Assembly (NCBI GenBank): GCA_024180945.1
Contig: JAKSGN010000021.1
Location: 806,001-870,000 of the forward strand
DNA length: 64,000 bases
Reading direction: 5' to 3'
Origin: Macrophomina tecta
Taxonomy: Eukaryota; Ascomycota; Dothideomycetes; Botryosphaeriales; Botryosphaeriaceae
In this document: positions 57,402 through 64,000 of the stretch, piece by piece
How the letters are laid out: every line of letters starts with the position of its first letter
Position numbering within the stretch: position 1 is the stretch's first letter
The notes under the pieces: model-generated
Databases searched by the model: none
Told to the model about the DNA's origin: nothing
The model's input: only the letters and a program-made list of their open reading frames with translations
Translations under genes and position numbers: made by a program

Positions 57402-59071
57402 TCAGTCAATAATGATCTGCACGCCCTTGCTCCCCTTGCGCGGCTTTGCCGCAAACATATCCCTTGACATTAGAATGTCCCGCTCCTTGAGGGTATCATG
57501 CACCCGTGCGGTCTTCGCCATCGGACTCCTGAAAAAGTTCGCCAAGGCAATATAGATCTCAGCCCAGCCAACGTTCATGCCGGTGCAGCTGCGAGTGCCG
57601 CGGGCGAAAGCGACCATGTACCGGGTGAGCAATTTCCCATCAGGCGCACGCGGGGGAGGGGAGCCAAGCCAGCGCTCGGGAACGAAGCCGAACGGGTCCG
57701 GGAAGATGGTTGGGTCGTGCGAGACGGCGTAGTTGTCCATGCTGACCATGGTGCCTGGCGGGATCGTCCACTCGCCGTACTGCAGCGCGCCGCCCGGCCA
57801 CGCGCGCGGCATGCGCGACCCCGGATACGACCAGCGTAGCGACTCATGCACGACGGCGGACAGGTACGGCAGCTGCTCCAGCTCAGCCCAGGTCGGCATT
57901 TTGGAGGTGTCGGGGATGGCGGCGTGCAGCTCGGAAGTGAGCTTGTCGAAGATGCGCCGGTCCGACAGGATGAAGAAGCAGGCCACGGAGATGACGCGGC
58001 CGGTGGCCTCGCTGCCGGCGCCGAGGATGCTGACGCCCTCATCCAGGAGGCGCGGGAGCGTCTTCTCTTCGGGTGGGAGGTCGGAGCGGAGGAGTGCCCT
58101 GAAGATGCCGTCGCCGGTCTTTTCGCCCCGCGCCTCGGCCTCCATGACGCCTTTGATGTTTGATTTGAGGCCCTGCAAGTTATTGTTTCCCACTTTCAGA
58201 CACAGAACTTCCGAATACTGGGGGAGCCGGGGTAACCTACGGCCGTGAAGTCAACGACAGATGCAATTTGCGGGCTCAACGTCTTGACCAGCTTCTCAGG
58301 GAGACTCTGAGTGAGCTTTGCGAAGTATGGTATGTATGTGAGCGCATGAACGGACTCGATCATGTCGCTCATGGCTTGGTTAAGGTCGGAGTGGAAGTCC
58401 GGGGTATCAAGGAACTCGGAGGGGCGGTCAAAACAAAACACCATTACGACGTCAGAAGCGAAGCAGCCCCACATTTTGGAGAAATTGGCTACTCTGCCAG
58501 TGCCCTTATACTCGTTCTCGAGCCTATTAAGCACCTTCTCCACAAGTTTTTGAATTTGTGGGGCAAACTCGGCAACTTTCTGTTTGGAAAATGAAGGGTT
58601 GAGAGCACCGCGGCGCAGACGGTGGAAGGCGTGCTCAACCGAGGAGTTTGCAGAGGATGGATTAGAGAAGCGATCTCTGTGGTATTTCGGCTTCTCAACC
58701 GGCCGCGAGGGTTTGTAGAACTCTTCATGATATGACGAGTCTTGGATATGGATTTCGTCGGGGTTCAGTCTTATGATAGGCCCTTGGAAGATTTGTCAAT
58801 CATCGTTCATCAATCTCCCCGCGGAAGCCAACAGCTGTCGACGCATCTAGAACCCACCGTATCTCTCGTGCCACTTGCGATACTCCCAGACAAATTGGCC
58901 TCCCTCTCCGTGGAACATGTTGTAGTAAATCTCCACAAGGTAGGTCGCTGCTGCAAGCTTCGGACCAGGAAACCTGCGGAGGGGGTGGAAGAAGAGACGG
59001 TACACCACAAGGGAAACAGCGTAAACAACTGCGACAAGGGCCGCAAGACCTGCCATGCGAAAGCAATCCAT
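57402..59071 (-). CDS. Cytochrome P450 monooxygenase, 516 aa, two introns
   Basis: Exons are 59071-58858, 58782-58237 and 58192-57402. An N-terminal membrane anchor (AALVAVVYAVSLVVYRLFF) is followed by the proline-rich hinge FHPLRRFPGPK. The I-helix motif is AGSEATGR, the ExxR motif is ESLR, and the heme-binding loop FARGTRSCTG carries the Cys ligand. The last intron uses a less usual donor (GTTACC), chosen because it keeps the frame. The protein sits in the ER membrane and would oxidise a cluster intermediate, using a CPR partner. It shares a 213-bp divergent promoter region with the FSH1 hydrolase at 59285. Confidence 0.9.
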
Positions 59072-59284
59072 GGTTGTTGGAAATCCTGAAGGGATGAAGA
59101 TGCAAGAGCCAAAGGCGACGGAGTTGAGGTTTTAAACCTGGTGTCGGACTTCGGGATATCGCGGGTGAAGGGGGCTGACTGATGGTATCGCACGGTAAAA
59201 CGGAATCTACCGTGACCGTACATCCTACTTAAGCTGCTTGAGCTGCAGGTCGCACTTTCAATCACTCCACAAACGCCGCCCAAC
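59072..59284. promoter_or_regulatory. Compact bidirectional promoter, P450 / FSH1 hydrolase
   Basis: 213 bp between divergent start codons. A CGG-N4-CGG direct repeat lies at 59145-59154. No exact CGGAGTA is present. Confidence 0.45.
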
Positions 59285-60166
59285 ATGACCGTCCGAATCC
59301 TCTGTCTTCATGGCATGGGCACCAATTCCAAGATCTTCGCGGCACAAACAGGTATACAGCTCGGCTTCAACTCAGGATCCGCCAACTAAAAGATCTGTAC
59401 AGCATTTTTCCGCTCCATGCTGCCATCGAGTTACGAGTTCGTCTTTCTGCCAGGCAATCTGCCTTGTGAGGCGGCTGAGGGCATTACGGCATTCTACCCT
59501 GGGCCGTACAGATGCTGGTACGACACGCCGTCGACAGCAAACATCGAGAAAGCGCAAGCGCTCGTTCTCAACTACGTCAGAAAAGCCGGACCGTTCGATG
59601 GAGTGATGGGCTTCAGCCAGGGCGCAGCGCTTGCGGCATCGATAATGCTGCGGCACGAAGCAGCCGGGGCCGCTTCGCCTTTCAAATTCGCCGTGTTCAT
59701 GGGTTCGGCGCTGCCCTGCTCAGAATCTACATCCCGCGGAATTGACTTGAGGATCCCGTTTGGATGCGTCGCCAAGACACCTACGACGACCACTCAGATC
59801 CCCGAGCATCTCCTGGCCGGGCCAACTCCCGACGACAGCAGGGCCAGTGTTACGGAGCGATTCAAGCTGGGCCGCGGCGAATCGTTCTACCAAATGTACC
59901 ACCCCTCGGTAGACGAGGTCCGCATCAGGTCGCCAACGGTGCACGTGATCGGCGCCCAGGACAAATGGCGATTGCAGTCCTTCGATCTGATTGGCTTGTG
60001 TGCCAAGGAAAACGCTTTTGTCCTGGAGCATCCGCTCGGGCACGAAATGCCGCCGAGGATCATGGCGGAGGACCTCTGCGACCTGATCGAAACGGCAGTC
60101 TCTCTCGGACTTGCCAGCGCAGAAACAAACGATGGAGGCGAGACTGGGCTTGCCGGGAGGCTATGA
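59285..60166 (+). CDS. FSH1-family serine hydrolase, 276 aa, one intron
   Basis: Exons are 59285-59351 and 59403-60166. The N-terminal RILCLHGMGTNS, the nucleophile elbow GFSQG near residues 110-114, the acid in GAQDKW and the His in LGHEMP form the FSH1 catalytic set. Homologues in PKS clusters release or proof-read the acyl chain. It is the second FSH1 gene in the window (the other is at 13611-14453). It sits between the P450 and the ketoreductase, so it is the more likely cluster thioesterase-like enzyme. Its PKS partner cannot be told from sequence. Confidence 0.88.
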
Positions 60167-60427
60167 GCTTTTAGTTTCGTCGGAGTTTGGAGGCGCTTTG
60201 GGGGGCGGGGCGGAGTTGGCTGTCGTCCGAATAGAAACTCCGAGCCCGAGTCCTTCACGAACCTTAATTGCATACATCTTCTCAGTCCATCATGGTTTCC
60301 CACTCTCAGTGTGCAAACGATTACAACATAAAGGTCGACTGTGCGGGGAAAGCGGTACAGCATGCACATGTTCACCTGTTGTTTGGCAGCGCACCACGGA
60401 TTAAGTGATGAATGAAAGTCTCATCTG

Positions 60428-61560
60428 CTACACCCCGTACTTCTTGAGCAGATTCACCGTATCAACAACGCACTTCCTCAGCGATATGAAATCCCTGCCC
60501 AGGAGCTGTCGCGCCCTCGCATGGTCCACCTTGTATACCCCACCGTCGGGATACCCGACGCTGCTCCACTGCTCCTTCGGCGGCAGCCGATGCCTGAGCT
60601 CCGGAAACTCCTCGTCGATAATCTGCAAAATGTCTCTGTTTGAAAACTGCTCCGGGGATGTGAAGAAGATCCTTTCGCCAGCCGCTGCCGGATCCTCCAT
60701 CGCCCGGACGTGCCCGAGCGCCATGTCGCGGACGTCCAGCCACGCGTAGAACGTTGTCGGCAGCAGCATGCCGTTCAAGAAACCAACGAAGCGCCTGTTG
60801 GAGTTGTTCAGCGCGTCCAGACCGGACAGGTAGTGCACCACCGGCCCGAAGACGAAGGGCGGGTTCAGCGTCGTGAGCGAGAAGCCCGGCTTCTCGCGCT
60901 CGACGAACTCCCAGGCCGCCCGTTCCGCGAACGTCTTGCTGCCGCGGTATGCCGCCACCGCGTCCTGCAACGCCTCTTCCTGCGTGATGGGGTTCCAGTC
61001 GGCGGCAGTATAGGTGTGCGTTGGCCAGTCGCCCTTGGCCAGGTCGACCATGGCGGCGAATGAGGAAAGCACTACGACGCGCTTGACCGTCGGAGCAAAT
61101 TGCTTGACCGACGAGAGCAGTCCAACCGTCCCGATAATTGCGGGGTCCAGGACTTCCTTCTGCACGTCCGTGACGCTGAGACTCAGGGGGCTGGCCGTGT
61201 GAATGACAGCGTCGAAAGGTGGATTCGACTGGACAGCAGTGTCGAATGCGCCCATGACGGCGATATCTGGGACGATGGCAAAGCCAAGCTTATCTTGCGA
61301 GACCTCCGGGTGTGCATCTCTAATTCGGCTGGCCTTGTCATTGCTCCGGACTGTAGTCACGACTGAATGGCTGTTGTGCGCGGCACTGTCTCAGCAAATC
61401 GCGCTCAAAACTTCCTGTAGTGACGATTTTACCCGCGTTCAAGGAGCGCATCGAGTACGTGCGCGGCAATAAATCTGTGGATGAGCTGTCAGGGCGGCTC
61501 GTATATCTCGCAGGACAGGACGGGAACTTACCCGCTCCCACCGGTTAAGAGAACATGCAT
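60428..61560 (-). CDS. Extended SDR ketoreductase (dihydroflavonol-reductase-like), 337 aa, two introns
   Basis: Exons are 61560-61532, 61474-61433 and 61370-60428; two very short 5' exons assemble the NADPH-binding motif LTGGSGFIAAHV. The catalytic YxxxK is YRGSK, with the Ser in VVLSSFAAMV. The substrate-side segment FSLTTLNPPFVFGPVVH is typical of dihydroflavonol/cinnamoyl-CoA/aldehyde reductase-like extended SDRs. In azaphilone clusters a protein of this type reduces a side-chain ketone before ring formation, so a similar step is plausible here. Three CGGAGTA heptamers lie in its upstream region. Confidence 0.9.
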
Positions 61561-61921
61561 CGTGGGAACCTTGCGGCAGAGGAAATGGCCGTGCCAATGT
61601 CTGCCAGCGCCTTACTCCGCACTCTACCCTTTTAAGTCTGAATTTCTGAAGTCGATCGGCCAGTTTTGCCCTGATCATAATGTCTACGTGATGTTACTCC
61701 GATGGAGTAACAGATCCCCCGTAAAGCCTTCGACGAACACAGCGCAGACCTCAATTGACTGCTTCTGCCTGTTCATGTGTGACCGAAGCAGTCCCGGAGT
61801 AGGGGCAGAAGGAGCGATGGAAGATCACGCGATCATTAATCGGCTAACGCACTACCGGGTTTAACAAGGAGCTTACGTTGGGACTTGGGCGCAAAGTGGA
61901 TACAGGAGAAAATTTGCAGCA
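61561..61921. promoter_or_regulatory. Divergent promoter with three CGGAGTA sites and a palindrome
   Basis: The 361 bp carry CGGAGTA at 61613-61619 (minus), 61695-61701 (minus) and 61795-61801 (plus). The middle site sits inside a perfect inverted repeat, GTTACTCCGATGGAGTAAC (61693-61711): 8-bp arms with a 3-base spacer. It lies between the ketoreductase and the SPT23/MGA2-like gene. Confidence 0.6.
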
Positions 61922-63739
61922 ATGCTGTTTTCGAACGTACCAATGCACCCTCCCCCGATGACGTTTATCGAAATAGGGGCCTTGGGTCCCGAAGCGGAAA
62001 CTTGGGCATCGGAGTTTCTCCAGGATTTTGATGAAAACCTCGGCGCCGATAAGACGCAGGGCTTCTTTGAAGATCTGACAGTCTCTTCTGTTGCTGTGGA
62101 TGGAGAACGAACTATGGATACAATGGAAACGTTACGGGCTACAGCACTCCCGTCTCCAGACTCGGACACTGAATATTTCGACAAACCGCCGCAGACCCCG
62201 AACACCTCAACATCGTCATTCAGTTATCATGATTGCCGAGCAATACAGTCGTTGGCTCACACACCATCCACGCTTTACGTTCAGCACAGCGCAAATAAAT
62301 CGAGAGTTGAGACTCAGATCAAGACCCGACTCATCCTGGACCCATTGCCCCCCGGTGTTACCAAGCTCCATCTTCCATATTGGTCTGTAGGAAAAGCAAA
62401 ATACCTTGTCAAGAAAGAAGAGAGGGTGAAATCCCCTGATACTCTGGAATTGCATACTTCATTGGTACGAGCAAGCGCAATGAAGTACGAAGATTACAGG
62501 CGCCAGCCTTTGAGTACAGATGCCATAAAGATCAACACGTTGGCACTACCTGGCGAACAAGGTAGACAACCGACTGAGAGAGGGGGGAATGTTCGCATCT
62601 GTCAGCTCTGCAAGCTCCGCGAGCGGAAAAGAGCGTCTCGCAAAGTCGGTATGCAGGGGGACGAGCAGCTGTGGAGAGAAGTCGAGGACGAACGCGTCAT
62701 AATTTTCAATGATACCGAGTACAAGGAATGGAGATTGCCAAGCGCCGTGAATGACTGCAGAGCATTGGGGCAGCAGCTCCACTGGAGATCTGGTGCCATG
62801 CAGGTGGAATTACCTATGCGCATAGCATGTTACTGCCGCCACCACGGAGAGCAATCCGGCTTTTGGTATGTTGACACGCCTCCATAACTTGGAAACACTT
62901 ACTCACTCTGCGATGTCAGTGTTATTTTCACCATCCGTGACCACCGGGACAACGTGGTTGCGCAAAGCATGAGCCGGCCAATATTGATCACCGACGACCA
63001 CAAAGCGTTTCCGCGGCCCTGCCTCAACGGCTCTGACCCGCGCTCTCTCGATCTTTCATCAGGCCTAACGTGGCCGGAGCAGGCAGCATGGAACACTCCA
63101 CAGCACCTCTTCGACTGTATCCTATCGGAAAGCATCGACATCCGCAACCCGAACAAGCGAATATCACCACCAGCCGACTACCAACCTGACACGAAGCGCA
63201 TGCGAGCAGACCCTATCCCAGCGCAGCAAACATCGCCTCGGCCCGCCAGCCTTCAGGCCGGCACTCCGCCGCAGACACGGCTCGCAACGGAGCAACAGGA
63301 ACAACAACGCGCGGGCGGAAGCGAGGCAGGAAACCCGCGCATCTACAAGATCATTCCGAGCGAAGTCCCCTCGCACGGCGGCGTCGAGGTCGTCTGCCTC
63401 GGCGACCACTTCGACCGCACCACCGAGGTGCTATTCGGCGGCCGCTCCGCGCTCACGACGACCTTCTGGAACAGCAAGGCGCTCGTCTGCCTCGTCCCGC
63501 CCTGCGCCTCTGCGGGCCCGGTCCCCGTCGATCTGCGGGTGGCGGGCGCCGGCGAGGGGCTGCCGCTGGTGGGTGGCGGCTTGCGCGGGCTGCTCACGTA
63601 CGTGGATGGCCCGTCGTGCCCGGCGGTCGGCGCTGGATCAGGCCAGAAGGGCGGCGCTGCAGCAGCAGCAGGAGGTCTCGACGCTGTGCATGCGGGTTTG
63701 GTGTTGCAAAGCCCGTATGCGGGCGGCGCGGGTTGCTGA
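61922..63739 (+). CDS. SPT23/MGA2-like protein with IPT/TIG domain, C-terminus lacking ankyrin repeats, 587 aa
   Basis: Exons are 61922-62865 and 62920-63739. The first exon carries the conserved N-terminal region of fungal Spt23/Mga2 proteins (LPPGVTKLHLPYWSVGKAKYL; MRIACYCRHHGEQSGF). Exon 2 continues with VIFTIRDHRDN and the ILITDDHK stretch. A basic/Gln-rich linker and an IPT/TIG immunoglobulin-like domain follow (IYKIIPSEVPSHGG to about PVPVDLRVAG). In full-length homologues this is followed by ankyrin repeats and a C-terminal membrane anchor cleaved to release the factor. Here the frame ends after a Gly/Ala-rich tail, and no ankyrin repeat is visible in any frame to the window edge. It may be a truncated paralogue, or further exons may lie beyond 64000. 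Confidence 0.75.
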
Positions 63740-64000
63740 TTTTGCGAACACATGTGGATATCAGATTCAGCGCATCAAGACCAAATTGAAGCATGGTGGG
63801 GCCCAAAATCGTCTGGCAGCGTTGGGCACATCGCAGGGGTGTGGTCGGCCATGGCACGTGTGTGGCACCGTAGCACTTCCTAGAGGCTTATCCTCTGTGC
63901 GTAGAAATAAGATTGTGTCTGTTAGCTCTCTCCTTCGTGCCCCGTGTTGATCGGTAGTTCGCGAGGCTGCAGAGGCTCCCGCGCCGCGTGGCGTCCCGAA
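63740..64000. other. Right edge of window, nothing recognised
   Basis: 261 bp downstream of the SPT23/MGA2-like stop codon. No ankyrin-repeat coding sequence or other domain is visible in six frames. Confidence 0.4.

Overview
The window comes from a filamentous ascomycete (Pezizomycotina). Genes are split by short GT-AG introns, mostly 44-150 nt and often with CTRAC-like branch sites. There are Zn2Cys6 regulators, FSH1-type serine hydrolases, and iterative fungal type I polyketide synthases (PKSs), including one with a SAT starter domain. All exon coordinates below were spliced by eye from the sequence and checked for reading phase; no transcript data were available.

Layout. 0.5-5.2 kb holds a short-chain dehydrogenase, a Zn2Cys6 regulator with an apparent frame break, and a predicted secreted zinc deaminase-fold protein. 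5.2-9.5 kb is gene-poor and contains a 435-bp AT-rich element with 41-bp terminal inverted repeats. 9.5-17 kb holds a GT1 glycosyltransferase, a DUF2306-like membrane protein, an FSH1 hydrolase and a second Zn2Cys6 regulator. 17-21.6 kb is gene-free. 21.6-61.6 kb is a large polyketide cluster with three PKS genes, an acyltransferase, an FAD monooxygenase joined in frame to an MFS transporter, an uncharacterised protein, an MDR reductase, an alpha/beta hydrolase, a P450, a second FSH1 hydrolase and an extended-SDR ketoreductase. The right edge carries an SPT23/MGA2-like gene that lacks visible ankyrin repeats.

The main discovery is at 21.6-37.8 kb. Two divergently transcribed PKS genes are reciprocal chimeras. 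The minus-strand gene is SAT-KS-MAT-PT-ACP (non-reducing type) joined to half of a DH domain, then C-MeT-ER-KR-ACP (highly reducing type). The plus-strand gene is KS-AT and the other half of a DH (highly reducing type) joined to C-MeT and a terminal reductase (non-reducing type), with no ACP. Flipping the roughly 9.1-kb segment between about 26.2 and 35.3 kb in silico would give one conventional HR-PKS and one conventional SAT-KS-MAT-PT-ACP-MeT-R NR-PKS. So the pair looks like the product of an inversion with one breakpoint inside each gene, both still open across the junction. A third, conventionally organised HR-PKS lies at 47.9-55.4 kb.

The gene set (paired NR and HR PKS halves, salicylate-hydroxylase-like FAD monooxygenase, acyltransferase, ketoreductase, serine hydrolases, P450, MFS) resembles azaphilone-type clusters such as those for azanigerone and chaetoviridin. 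This is inference from family content; the product is unknown, and the chimeric PKSs make a standard azaphilone uncertain. A heptamer, CGGAGTA, recurs in intergenic regions, with three copies each upstream of the third PKS and of the ketoreductase, and is a candidate site for a cluster Zn2Cys6 regulator.
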